A stretch of DNA of 64,000 bases from Coprinellus micaceus (Eukaryota; Basidiomycota; Agaricomycetes; Agaricales; Psathyrellaceae). Below, one piece after another: positions 44,354-56,139 of this stretch. Each line of letters begins with the position of its first letter. Position 1 is the stretch's first letter. Below the pieces are notes generated by a model. That model had not been told where the DNA came from. It ran no database searches and saw only the letters and a program-made list of their open reading frames with translations. The stretch is taken from contig OX596336.1 of NCBI GenBank assembly GCA_951394405.1, positions 620,001 through 684,000 of the forward strand. Reading direction: 5' to 3'. A program made the position numbers and the translations under genes.

Positions 44354-45704
44354 ATGGCGGGCGAAGAGAAGTTCATGACGATCGCAGGCCTCGAAGCCTA
44401 TAAATCCAAGTCATTTGAGGTCCGTCATCTCTTTCACTAACACCTCTCCCCGCAGTGGCGCAGTGGTTCACCCTATTGAACCGAATATCTTACCATGATA
44501 CAGGAAGTCCGTGTAGACGACTACCTCAAAGCCTACACCACCACCGGGAAAGCCCCGCCCCCAAGCCCAGAAACACCCACAAGCGACACCGACCGCCTTG
44601 CCCTCGGCCTCCCCTTGCTCTTCAAGCCCTACGCCCCCACATCCCTACCCTCCGCCTCCGCCTCCACATCCACGTCTATCTCGGCCTTCGCCGCCAGCAC
44701 GTCCACGAAGCCCAGCATAACCACCGCCGCGGAGCTCCCCCTGGCGCACGAGTTCCACGCGATCAAGGTCGAGGGGGAGACGTACCAGAGCATCGCGTGT
44801 ACGGCGCTATTCGCGTTCTTCAGCCCCGAGGTGCGCAGGATATACTTAGTAGTACTACACGCTGCGGTTGTGGAGTGTTGCGCATGCGTATGTATACCCC
44901 TGGATACTATACTGATTATAACGCGTCTTACATAGGAGCTGAGGTACTATGCGTACCTGAGAGGCAACATCACCGCGCCGCCGACGGTGAAGATGGACCT
45001 GTTCGTCAAGTCGCCTGTGAACACGGCCTCGACGGCGGCCGTACCCCCCTCCACCACTGCTACTACCACTACAGCGACACCGGGGGCGACGACAACGGCG
45101 ACACTGGATTCGGGGGAGACTCTGCAGAGTATTATGGCGCAGCAGGCGTTTGTGGATCATAGTTTCGAGGTACGTTACAGCTCCATTAGGCGTTTGTTGG
45201 TGTTACCCCGCATCACACTTCCTCTTGCGGTTTGCATGTGCGTATGGACCTCGACGCTCACCCCACCCCCAGGAACTGAGAGTATACTACCTCCTCGCTG
45301 GACGACGCGAAGTCACCTCTGCGGAGATTCGGGCGTACCTAGGGCAGCAACCTGCGTCGTCTCCCGTTCCTCCTCCTCCTCCCGTTCCTCCCACTCAACC
45401 TCACCCTCCTCACCCAACGACAACATTCTCATCGACACCAACAACATTCTCATCGGCGTCGACATTCCCACCTACATCAGCCTTCCCATCCGCATTCCCA
45501 TCCGCATTCTCATCAGCGTTGCCATCGACATCGACGTCGACGTCGACGTTGATGCCTGGAGCGGGACCTTCCGCACCGACATCGACACTGGCACCGCAAA
45601 GCCAAAACCTGATAGGAGGAGGAGGGGGAGTGGGAGGGGGAAGTATCTCGACGCCGTTACCGATCCAACCAAAAGCGACGCCGTCGTTCTCGTTCAAGTT
45701 TTGA
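44354..45704 (+). CDS. Protein with three GLEBS-like (Rae1/Gle2-binding) motifs
   Basis: Four exons: 44354-44419, 44504-44830, 44936-45169 and 45273-45704, all phase 0, giving 352 residues. Residues 6-35 (KFMTIAGLEAYKSKSFE then EVRVDDYLKA) match the GLEBS motif of Nup98/Nup116-type nucleoporins, which binds the mRNA-export factor Rae1/Gle2. Related segments recur as YQSIACTALFAFFSPE/ELRYYAYLRGN and LQSIMAQQAFVDHSFE/ELRVYYLLAGR. Each intron falls between the two Glu residues of its motif. The linkers are Ser/Thr/Ala/Pro-rich, and the C-terminus ends PSFSFKF after a Gly-rich run. There are almost no FG repeats and no autoproteolytic or RNA-binding domain, so it is not a complete Nup98. A nuclear-pore or mRNA-export role is inferred from the motif only. 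Confidence 0.75.
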
Positions 45705-47126
45705 TGATACCCGACTGTGCATTGTTCTTTCTTCTTCGTCAATTGGCATCTACCGCATTTGTTATCTTTATCCTACCTCTCTCTCTTCCCTTTTTCCCTC
45801 TCTTCCTCTCTCTTCCCTTTTCTGTTTTCGTTTTTTTCTGTTCATCTTGCTGGCTAGCTCAGCCCGTCATCATCATCGGCGTCCACATCGACGTCGGCAA
45901 CCATTTACGCTTCTGGACATCCCTCCCTCCCTCCATTCGATTCTTGGACGTGAACCGCACGCCGCGATCGGCGTCTGTCCCTTTGAACGTGGAGCACTCA
46001 TCTGCGTTCAACGCTTCAAAGAAAGGAGCAAACGCCCCAACAGCGGCACCTACCTACCCGTGTATATAATTTAACATCTTGACCTTGTACCCCAAGTGTA
46101 TTGTGTATTCCTATAATCGCATTGGAAATTCGACCTTTTTTGCATGTGTCGCCTATCGATATCCCTTTGAACTGCACTGGATTGTCTGAGGTATGTACCA
46201 CCCCAGGTATTACTCTTGCACTACTTCAGTCGCGTTTGAGCCTTTTCTGTCTATTGTCTATTGAATTGGTGGTATTTTGACGTTGGCGCGTGGCGCGACG
46301 GGCGCTTAATTTCTGTGTGTCGCGTGTCGGAGCCGGGAACGACTCGGATGGCATGCGGTGGGGGTTCGGGAATGTCCTCCTCCCCCTGATCTCGAACTAA
46401 TAGCTGAGAAATGGAGATACTACTGTAACTACATAGTGAGTAGCGGCCACGCATTCACCAGTGTTCTTGTATCTCGGTCCTGTGGCCTGGGGACGCCGTC
46501 TTCAGCGCCCCGTCGTTCGTATAAGTCGGAGGGATGTATTCAACCAGCGCACGGTCCCAACTACAGACCATGGCGCTGCCTCGGCCCTCGGTGGCCTTTG
46601 GCCATCCACTGCCGAAATATCGGTTTCAGTGACGCTGTCAATATTTGTAGCTACGACACACACTTCCTTATGCAAATTTAGGGAAATGAGGTACCATTAG
46701 CTGGCTCGCATGTCTAATTATAAAAAGAGGGCCTGGAGTCCGACAGCTCAATATCGCACCTCTTTCATGACCGTGCAGACTACTGCCTCCCGAATTAAAT
46801 CAGACACGGAACCTAATTCTCAAGCTCAAGCGGTATACTAATTGTCAAACAGTATACCTTCCCCCGAGCTCAATTTAGCTCCCTGGCGCAATCTCGCTGA
46901 ATGGCCTGACACGGATGCACTCGGTGCAGTGGCAGGGTGATAATGCACCCCCCACAGGCGCCAGGGCTTTATCATATTGTAGCTGGATAATATGCACTTT
47001 GTACCAACCCTACTTATTCATAATAGTGATCCAGTCGCAAAAAGAGCGAAATGGCCCCACGGAGCTCGCCGCGCTGAGTGACTTCGGGGTTCACAGACAT
47101 CATCGACCTGTAAGTGAAACATCAAT
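45705..47126. other. Intergenic, about 1.4 kb
   Basis: Begins with a CT-rich stretch (45776-45838), presumably in the 3' UTR of the GLEBS protein gene. The remainder has short frames only. No RNA gene or repeat was recognised. Confidence 0.45.
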
Positions 47127-48326
47127 CTAAATTGAACTGGCCTCTAACACAAAAAAACAAAATTCAGCGCACCGATACAGCTCCTCCAACGTCCCTTCAA
47201 TGTATCCCAGTGACTTGGATGCGTCTCGAGCACGAGGGAGCAATGCCAATTCACGGTCCCAGTGCCAGCCTGAGTCCGGCCCGGACCTAAGGTTTCCTGT
47301 CAAAACCGGACAGGTCAGTCTCAAGCCAACGAGATAGAAAATAAAAGCGGTTGGATGAGAGATGAGAGAAAGGATTTGCTCACCGGACCCGAGGGAAATG
47401 CCAGCAGAGTCTTCGAAGGTGAGCCCTACATCACTCCAGGATCTCATTTGCGTCTCCTCCCGCTCTCGATTCGCATACTTTTGGTAAATCACCTGAAGTT
47501 CGAATTCTAAGCGCAGCGTGTTTTTACCCGCCTTGTGGGGTGTGGGCTTGAGGTGCGCTTTGAGGCAAAATAGAGCGTCGGTATCTACCGTAGACAAGTT
47601 TCCGTCAGCTAATCAACCTCAAAATGATGGGAAACTAAATATGGGGAATGTCCCACAGTATTCCATACCCAGTGACGGAAACTCAAACCAAACCTCCTCG
47701 TCCACCGAAAGTCTGTCGAAGAACTTGGGGATGCAGAACTTGAATGAGTGTCCGCTTGGGCATCCACCCCGTACAGTCTGGGCGGTTACGATGGGATGGC
47801 CCTCAACGTCTTGGAAAAAACCTGGGTTACAGGCCTCATGAGCGTGCACGATAGTAATCTTGTCCTTAACTGCCGCATAAACTCTGGAGTCGTAGTTTCG
47901 GTACAGGATATCAACGATCTCTCGTTGTGTCTCTTCGTTGAGGGTATAGCACACAGATAAGAGTTTGACGAATAACGGAGACGGACTAGACTTCTCTTGC
48001 AGGTTGGACAGGACCCAATGGAAGGGTGTGTGCTCGGCAAAGAACTTGGCTTGGAGAACCTCGGAGAGTGTGTCTGCTGATCCACAAATCTTCAAGCACT
48101 CGTCAAAGATCTGTGTGGCCCTTCCTTGGTCTGGATACGTGAAGATCCCTTGGCTTAGACAAGCCTTGAGCCGCTTCATACGATGTTCGTCCCGAAGAAC
48201 TTGCACAGGAGTGAGGTGGATGAGAAGTGAAGCATCTAAAAGCAATGCGTAGTCAATGTTTCCGCACTTCAGAGCGATCGTATTCATCGGTGATCTCAGT
48301 TCGTATGTACCTGTCGTCACTGCCAT
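47127..48326 (-). CDS. Hypothetical protein, paralogue of the gene at 58.6 kb
   Basis: Unnamed family. The ATG at 48326 begins MAVTTG. A 75-nt stretch (48310-48236) has perfect splice signals yet is also open in frame, so the N-terminus may or may not be spliced. A helical region follows (IFDECLKICGSADTLSEVLQ, EHTPFHWVLSNLQ, LSVCYTLNEETQREIVDILY). A beta-rich C-terminal half follows (GHSFKFCIPKFFDRLSVDEE, then TLRLEFELQVIYQK). The last exon ends in FFVLEASSI, TAG. Helix and strand segments align with the gene at 58623-60015 (ILQSCAAACEGRSLSLSSIL, NHTPLYWAIV, DTILDIRQACLI). Function unknown. Confidence 0.7.
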
Positions 48327-49830
48327 TGTGGAATTGCTGTTGCGATTGAGAGTGATGCGAGAGTACGAAGGGAAGATTGAATCGGTGAGGAGCTAGATCG
48401 AAACTACCAGACCGGACAGAGAGGCCAACGGTCAACCTCCGAGCCTCGAGGCAATCTTAGGAGCACCTGACTCCAATCCGGCCTCTGATCACGCTTCGCC
48501 CAAATATCGCAGATTAAGCGCCCGCAATCTGGGGGTTTGATGTCTGACTGAGGATTGCATCGCTGAACCTGAAGAAGTTGAGGTATATGTCGTCAGGTCC
48601 ATTCTTAAAGGCATCGAGGCAGCGACGAGACTTATCTTAGTGAGTGGTGAGAGCGGAAATTCAAAGCGCACGACTAATGGTCCCATGGAAGGCGGCACTG
48701 GCGCCTCGAGGCCTTTTAACCACATGATCCTGGAACTTGGTACCGCGGCCCCAGCGATGAACTGAGCACCCGTGGTTCAAGTTTAATTCGGGTTGGAACA
48801 CTTCAGGTTAGTGTCCCCAATGCATCTACGCACGAGACCTGGTCAGGAACAAATCCCCTCTTCGACTCCCCTTCACTCGAACGCACGTCAACGGCTTCGG
48901 CGATTGCACGGGAAGTTCCCCTGTACGCCGCTATTATGGCTACGCCATAGTGCTATCCCAGCGCCTGGTTTCTGGTTTCGTTGCGGTTTCTCGGCGCCCT
49001 GCCAATCTACCTGTTTCCTCGTGTCTGTGGTTCCCAGCGCCTGGTTGCTGTTCGTGTGACTGTTTCCCTGTGGTATTACGACGATGTTTGTGGGCGTCCT
49101 AGGCTCTCTTTTGTGGGTTTCGATGCCTGGTTGCTCCCTCTAAGTATGTGGAGAATCCCCCCGCCGAGTAGGCAGGGTGCACCTCTTGACCTCTTTCTTG
49201 TTCTGCCGAATATTCTGGCGCTCTGATCCTGTACATCCTTTTTTGTAGAAATCCGACGTCTATTGGTCAATGGGTAAGTATCTCAGTCACCGTATAGTAG
49301 ACTGAGGTGAGGGTAAGGTGGGTGTCCGTAATATATAAGGATAGGGTAACAAAGGTCTTTGGGAAAGGGAAAGGAAGGGGGCGGACCCGGTGGCATCACA
49401 CGCGTTCACGGTGCAAGCCACATACTTCAACATTTTTACGAACCGGAGAACATTCAAAACCAGCCTATGGGAACTTTCTATTATCTTACAATAATGAGGT
49501 AGGCCCCTCTTCGAAATCTTACAAGTGGGAGTTGTGGTGCTTTAGTCGGGCGAAGGAGCAAGGATTTCGGAATAGCCGAGTCTCGTGGAAGCCTCATACC
49601 CTGCTGGTCGACGGAGGAGTCGAAAATGGGGTGAGGAGGGGTGAGGTCCTCCGTTACTTAGTTCCCCGAGGTGTGGCTGAGTTATGGCTTTCATGACAAG
49701 AACCCGTATACATAAAGCAGCACCCGGACACAAAAAACGCGCGACAGGTTAGGGGGGTTGACAAAATCTCCATCTCTCCAAATGACTAGTCCTCATAGAC
49801 AACCGTTGCTGGCCCACTAATAAAACGCAC
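48327..49830. other. Intergenic, 1.5 kb, no gene supported
   Basis: Several 60-130-codon frames on both strands, the longest 49307-49696, with no recognisable content. Sequence near 48960-49040 repeats CAGCGCCTGGTT twice. Nothing else is seen. Confidence 0.45.
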
Positions 49831-52327
49831 TTAGCTATCGAGGCCTATCGTCATGATACTGAAAATCAACTCTCACCGTTTTTCGACGTCCTAGAGGTCC
49901 CACAGTTCAGAAAGAGAAGATAATAGTAAGTGGAAAGGGCGACGTACGTCCTCAAAATATGCAATCTGCGCCTTGAGCTCTGTCATACCGAAAAGCAAGA
50001 CTACATCAAAGTCAATGCGATAGTACGGCACCCCGGTTGTCGACCTCTCTACGGACGGCCGTACAGAGGATGTGTCGGCCCGTATGGTACACACTTGCGA
50101 AAACATCTCTGGTCGGATATGCAGACAGTTGAGTGCCCAGGTAACAACTCTTCCAAGAGCGATGGCATACCTGTTTCTTCGTCCATCCATAGGGGACCCT
50201 TGGACTTTCCAGTGTAGCATCCTAAACACGTTTTGTGCTTTCTCAATGAAGCACGATCCAGTCGCAATGCGCTGAACCTTTTGCGGAATTCGGTTGCCTC
50301 TTTGACTCTGGTGTCCTGCATTAAGATAGCATCATAAATAAGGAATTATTGTGGGTGGGGTGTCTACCCGAACGGTTACCTTTGGCAGAATGGTCGCAAA
50401 TGAGTTATGGAGGATACGGCCCCCCGTGATTTCTTCGACCTTGGCAAGGTGTCTCCTTTTATAGTGTTCTGGTTTTGTCGAGTCGTATTTCGTGTAGCAT
50501 TTTACACCATATGTTAGTCTAGAGACCCTGGAGCTGACAACACCGTCTAGGTAGAACGATACGGCGCCATTCGAGACCGCCTTGTTTCTACAGGATGGAT
50601 TTGAGGGCAATGCAAACAGGCTCACTGACAGGACTATACGTACATATGTGTGTCGGGTCGTGAGACTGAAATCCCGAGATGCTCGATGCCCTTGCGTACG
50701 TTATCACAAAGCCAGTGACTGGCGGAGAAACCTCCAACCAGGAAAACCGTCTGATAGGACAATCTCTTAAGGACGAATGCACCCCTTTTCAGGCTGCAAG
50801 TCACCTACCTTGATGGGGACATGGGCTGCGTCGATCTGGTCCCTCACCGCTTCGACGATACACGAAATTGAACGCTCGAAAAAGGTCTCTACATCTGACC
50901 TGTGGCAGATGTGAGTTCGGTGTGTCAACAGCATTGAGAGAGGTTCTTACCCCGCCACCGTGAGCCGACCACCCCGAATGTTGAGCGTTGCGTCTCGCTC
51001 GCTGCGGGAAGCAAATTGGATAAGATGAGACTCGTCGGCCCTTCGAAATACGTGCTTGGTGCTCCTGTCGAACCGCGTTGTAAGGACGTCGACGTCTTGA
51101 GCAAAACGAGTCCCAGACAGAAATTCTTAAAGCAACTATTAGCGTCACTTATGCGAGGAATGGTGAACGAGATCAGGTACCTTGGAAGAATTGTTCTGCT
51201 CGCATGGTAACGTACGCTGCGCCTTGGAAGTGGCCTGTCAGAGGAGAGGCAGGAGTTAGTGAACGGACACAACAGTGTAACGGGTCAACACACATGTCGG
51301 AATGGCGATCTCTTCGAACGAATGGTCGGGGAGTTTGCGATAGGCTGTGAGGTCTATGGTACCCCCGCCAGCGTCAACAATCAAGACGCCGTTCTCCTAT
51401 AGCAACACGACCCATGTGTTCGATTAAATTAAAAAAGCCAGCTTGATGTTCTGATTAACCAACTCACCCCGTCGCCTTCAATTTTCAACCCGTTGGAAAG
51501 GCAGAAATGCAGGCTCGCCTCTCCTTCCGTAACGAATGTGACGCGAGCACGACCTTCGTCTGTGTCCGATATGAGCCCGGCCGTGACCGCGGCTTGTCGC
51601 ATCTGCGCTTGCTGTGAGCCGCCCCAGCCGTTGGGGTGGGTCAAGATGTACATGATATTGCCTTCAAGAGATGTCCAAAGCGTCGCGTCATGGGTATCCT
51701 TGATGAACTCCTTTGCGCACTTAAAAAGGTAGGCCATGTAATCGCTGAACACTTGCACGACCGTCTTGCCAGGCGGTAGGGGTGGGATAGAGTCCGAGTC
51801 ACCAGGGGTTGAGCTGAAGCGCCTCAACACAGGTGACGTTGGCTTGGGCTTCGGGCGTAGGTGCAGCTTAAACCTGCAGGTGATACCTGTTCGCGCGTGA
51901 CCGGTTTCATTACTACACAAGCTCACCAGCGTGCCTTCTTCCATCCATTATCTTCTGCATCCTCCTCAGTTCCTTCCTTCAGTGCCTCTGCACCTATCGC
52001 GCGGACGTTGCCGTCAGAATCATAGTAGATGACGGTTGGTATTTTCGAATCTCCTCCGGTATGCTGATGGCAGGGGAACCTTGGCAGCAGAGTACGCTTA
52101 GCCAAATCGCATTGGGAAACTATCGTAAAGCTCACCGTGTTACTGGCCGAATCTCAGGGACGTTACCAGGATCGAGGACACTGTCGATATCGTTTGATCA
52201 GTTCCCATTGATTTGCAGTTAAAGCCACAGACCTGTATGAAATGCCGCTAAAGGTCGTCCCAATATCGAAAGCTAACAAAAGCCGACGAGTATCCCCTGC
52301 GTACTCCTTTCGAGTAGGTAGAGACAT
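49831..52327 (-). CDS. Hsp70-like (HSPA12-type) actin-fold ATPase, copy 3
   Basis: Intact-looking, more diverged paralogue. The ATG at 52327 (MSLPTRKEYAGDTRR) leads to phosphate-1 LLLAFDIGTTFSGISYS, then KIPTVIYYDSDGNVRAIGAE. A longer insert before IPPLPPGKTVVQVFSDYMAY is followed by HPNGWGGSQQAQMRQ and TEGEASLHF. Phosphate-2 is LIVDAGGGTIDLTAY and the adenosine motif is TVFLVGGFSASHWL. The C-terminal block is NKAVSNGAVSFYLDG. The exon after LPK (DTRVKEATEFRKRFSALRLD, then CLGCYTG) and the block YYRIDFDVVLLFGMTELKAQ correspond to copy 1. The last one or two exons are uncertain: a best guess ends at TAA 49833-49831, with other splice choices ending tens of bases away. Same intron pattern as copy 1 at most sites. 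Confidence 0.83.
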
Positions 52328-53750
52328 GGTCAAGGTCGCAATTGAGAAAATATACGAGGAAGAGCCGTGATGGGAGATAATTCCTGTCCGGTGACCACGG
52401 GGCGTCACCTGAATGGCACGAGGACGTCGTGTGATCAACGGGCGCTTAAACTGCAATGGGCTCACTCTTCACACGATCTCCTTTGCTAATGCTACATTTC
52501 CAGTAGAACTTCACCCTGATGCGCACAGGAGGCCTGGTGGTGCACAAAAGGGGTGCACCACTGTGAAGAACCATCGCTACGCTCAAGATTGAAGTGTTCC
52601 TTGAAGGGTCAGATGTAGCAGCGAGTACCAGCCGCATGACGAGATAAATTGGCCAAATTTCAATGGAGAACCTGGGGGGCGAGAGTATAGGGCATAAGAC
52701 AGGAGAGGTTTACCTTTCGAGCGGTTTCGGGTTTCCGTTCGAACTGGGTGGGGCTGGACAAGATAGGACACGGAAAACCGAGTCTGGTTCGCCGCAACAG
52801 TGCCATCCACTGGAATACGCTCCAAGTCGTAGACGTATTTTATGTACGACTACTTGTGGCCCCTCTTCGCTGGAGCAGGGAACGCTTCACTGACGTTGAG
52901 GTAAAAGGAGAAGGACAGTTGAAGTTAGTTCCAGTGAGCTGAGTGAATCAACCGTTTGAACTCCGCAATCTCACGATCCCGGCCACTGCCGATCGAAAGT
53001 TGCTGCTCTCCTTCAACGTTCAACACTCCTTCCGAATCGACTGACTCGGACTACTTCTCGTGCATCTCACTCGGACGTCTACTCCCACTGGACTGGGGAT
53101 ACATACAAGTTTGGGCAGGAATCTATCAACTCCTCATTCCTACAGCGCCGGTCATTGCCGATGGACTTGAATTCATTGGGTGGTACGTATATTGGGTTGA
53201 AAGTCACTACCTACCCACCCAGGCCCACAGGAACCCGCAGTCACTCGAAATGCGAAGGCTCTGATGTCCTCTGCCTTGATTCTCCAACCTCCTTAGTGTG
53301 CCTGCCGATTCAACCGTCTATGGGACGGTCCGTAACTGGTATGGACCGCATCCGTTTGGTCCGCTATAACGATGCGTTTCTTTCAATGGGCTCTCCTTCT
53401 CCCGCCAATATGTCTCCCCGTAGACCTCAAGGTACGAGTCTGCACTGCCCATCTCGCGTCGTGAATGGAGATCGTGTGAACCGAGAGTCCGTGGACGTTA
53501 AGCGCTCGCGGATTACCCAACATCCGGGTGACGCCTCGTGGTGATTAGGCTGGGGGTTGTGTGGTATCGCACTTCCTTGTCACCCACCCCTCTCACCTAC
53601 GGCCCAACCTTGGCGAGTTTGTAATGTCCGCTTTACGAAGGGTGAAGCCCAAGCCCGCTCGGGGCACAAATGTGTTTGCGATTTGAAGGCCCAGCCTTTC
53701 GTGGGACACATCCAATTGTCCAAGTAGAGTTCGACTTTTCAAGAAGCGGC
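52328..53750. other. Intergenic, 1.4 kb, no gene supported
   Basis: The plus-strand frames 52956-53264 and 53155-53544 overlap in different frames and have no domain, signal peptide or coherent splice pattern. Probably holds the promoter of Hsp70-like copy 3 and the 3' flank of the membrane-protein gene. Confidence 0.45.
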
Positions 53751-55001
53751 TTACACCGCGTAACCCGAATCTCCGAATTCCGCGCTCTTCTTCGTTTCAA
53801 TCTCCCCTGCCACTGACACGCTTATATCAGAATCCACTCCGCGAAAGTACGATTCCGAGTCGATTGGGCCACGGCTATCTTTATCCAAGCCGTTGGCGAA
53901 TGCGATGGGCCTTGACATGGCGGGTTCGGACTTGGCTGGGGAGCTGAGCCAAGACCGACCAGTCGTGACCCGGAAGATGATCATCTGTGGTGAAATAGCC
54001 TAGAGAGTCACCAGGCATAGTGAGTTCCTCACGTCTGATAGAAGAAGAAAGGGAGCCTACTAACCACAAAAGTGAAATAAAGTGCCGCAAAGAGCCCATT
54101 CACGATTTGCCACCTCGACACCGACTCTGTCGTAATCCCCGCATCCACGACCAGACTAACCGCGTACCCAATCCCAAACACCGTTAAGGGCAATGCCGCC
54201 TCGATGAGGATAGCGACGACCCCGGCGTAGTGCGTGCGACCGACGGCCATTCGCTGGGAGGGTCCCAGCATTTTGGAGATGGAGCGCGAGGTGACGAGGA
54301 GACGGAGGGAGATGAGGAAGGTGACCATGATGTTCATGGCGATGGTGAGGAAGGTCCAGGCGCTGGCGTTGACACGGACGTCGGGGACGCTTTGGGGGAG
54401 GATGCATCGAATGCCCATGCCTACGTAATTTATAGAGTTTGAGCATGGTATGTAGCGGAAGACGAGGATGCTCACCGATGGAAGCGAGGTACGTAAGTCC
54501 TGGGAGTACGTTAACCCACCACTTATCCTGCCAAATAATATACGATCGATAGAGCAAAAGTCCATCTCCTACAGCCATAGACAAGAGGACGCAGATCAAG
54601 CTCAAGATCCTAGGCCACTCAGCCTCTAGCCTCGCAGTGATCGCATAGTAGCTTTTCCCGCTTGTCTGTTCCCAAGCGCCCTGGAACTGCGTGTAGGCAT
54701 CAAGCCCAGACGCCAGTGTCGAGAAAAAGAAGATGGTGAAGCTGACGATGATGTAGGGTAAGCGGCCTTGTCGCCGGGCGGGAGGAGATTCGAGGAAGAT
54801 AAGGAGACCGTAGATGCACATGAAGGCTTGGATGCCTATTTCGAGACGATTGAGGAAAGGGCGGTGAGCAAGCAGGGATACGGGGGACGGTAAAATGGTC
54901 TACTGACCAAGGTCGACTAGAGCGATGCTGTTGGACGCATGCTGGACGCGAGCAGCAACATACGAGACCTTGTCATAACTGAAGTTCGATAAGTCCACCA
55001 T
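53751..55001 (-). CDS. Seven-helix integral membrane protein
   Basis: Agaricomycete family of unknown function with about seven hydrophobic helices. The ATG at 55001 gives MVDLSNFSYDKVSYVAARVQ. The first helix (GIQAFMCIYGLLIFLES) begins after an intron at 54926-54855. Later helices include PYIIVSFTIFFFSTLASGLD, ILSLICVLLSMAVGDGLLLY with RSYIIWQDKWWV (a conserved family phrase), WTFLTIAMNIMVTFLISLRL, YAGVVAILIEAALPLTVFGI and GLFAALYFTFVAISPQMIIF. The cytoplasmic C-tail is Ser-rich and acidic, ending FGDSGYAV. The layout, with extracellular N-terminus and basic loop after helix 5, resembles fungal receptor-like proteins, but no ligand or G-protein motif can be claimed. Confidence 0.82.
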
Positions 55002-56139
55002 CAAGGTAACGAATCGGGGAGAAGAGAAAGAAAGAAGGGAGTGACCGGGGAGCCTGCAAGCATTCCTTCAGCATCCCTCATTTTATAAGACACTGTTGTA
55101 TAGAATGGTCCCAGAAGCTGAACCTTCGCGTTGCAAGTCACAGAGACGGTGGCGCCCTGACAAAATGTTGCGATCCAGGAGATGATGGTGAGTTTGAGGA
55201 GTGAGGGCATCCAACCGATTTGGAATGGGCTCCTCCACGAGAGGAGCACCTTCGACGGGCTAATTTAAATCCGAAACTATGCCTTTCTTGACGTGCTTTG
55301 ATTTCAGTGACATCTTGATCAATACTGGGGTCGTCGAGACGTAAGGCGCTTCAGCGGCTTCACTGATCATCAGCCAAGAAGGAGATAGGTGGCACTTCAC
55401 TAATAGAGAGGTTGGGAAGGGATACGAAGGTTGTGAAGGTGAGTCGTTTCACGACTAGAGCGACCGAGGAACCGACGGCGTTTGCGAGGAAATAGCCTAG
55501 CCCCCAAACCCGAGAACAAGCTGGTTGCTGTTTAATTTACGGGAGGAGTGACGAGAATCAATAACAGCGACTTGCAAAGGTGAGACCGAAGGTTGAGCGT
55601 TCCAGGTCTTGCTTTGTGTGATTAGGTGTTCTGTGTCTGTCTGAAATGGGTGGGCTTTGAGCGGCGGCTAGAATATCTTCACCAGGTACCCCAGATATCG
55701 CAGAGAAGGGTGAGTGTGGGGTATATGGAAGTGGTGCGAGCGTTCCAAGGTCCCTCTCTCTTCGACCGGTACCTGAGAGGCACGTTGTTTGTCCTTTGTT
55801 TGTTGTTCTTTCCATTTTAAGCGTGATGTGGTTCCCGGGGATCTGCGCCTGCCAACAGAGTGTGCTTCGTGACACCGTCGATCTCATTTTGGCCTTCTTG
55901 CGTTTCTAGCTACGCGTATGAGCGATTTATAATTCCGGCATTTAAATATGTCCTACCATTAGAATAGGCGCTCGTCAAGCCCAAAATGCTCTCCGCTACT
56001 GCGCACGGCTTCAGGCGAGCCTCGTTTAGGTTTAAGTGGTCCCAAGCAGACGCCCTATGGGGCTACACGTCGAGAATTAGTTCGTCCTACAAAAGTACCT
56101 AGGATCGTAATAGTCAATGATTTCCGATGGCGTCAGTTG
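55002..56139. other. Intergenic, about 1.1 kb
   Basis: Just upstream of the seven-helix gene a minus-strand frame (ATG at 55213, MPSLLKLTIISWIATFCQG) looks like a signal peptide and ends in a TGA overlapping the downstream ATG (TGATG). The rest contains only short frames. Confidence 0.4.

Noticed and set aside
44450..44520. TGGCGCAGTGG, resembling a tRNA D-arm
   Set aside because: It lies inside an intron of the GLEBS gene with no matching B-box or acceptor stem.
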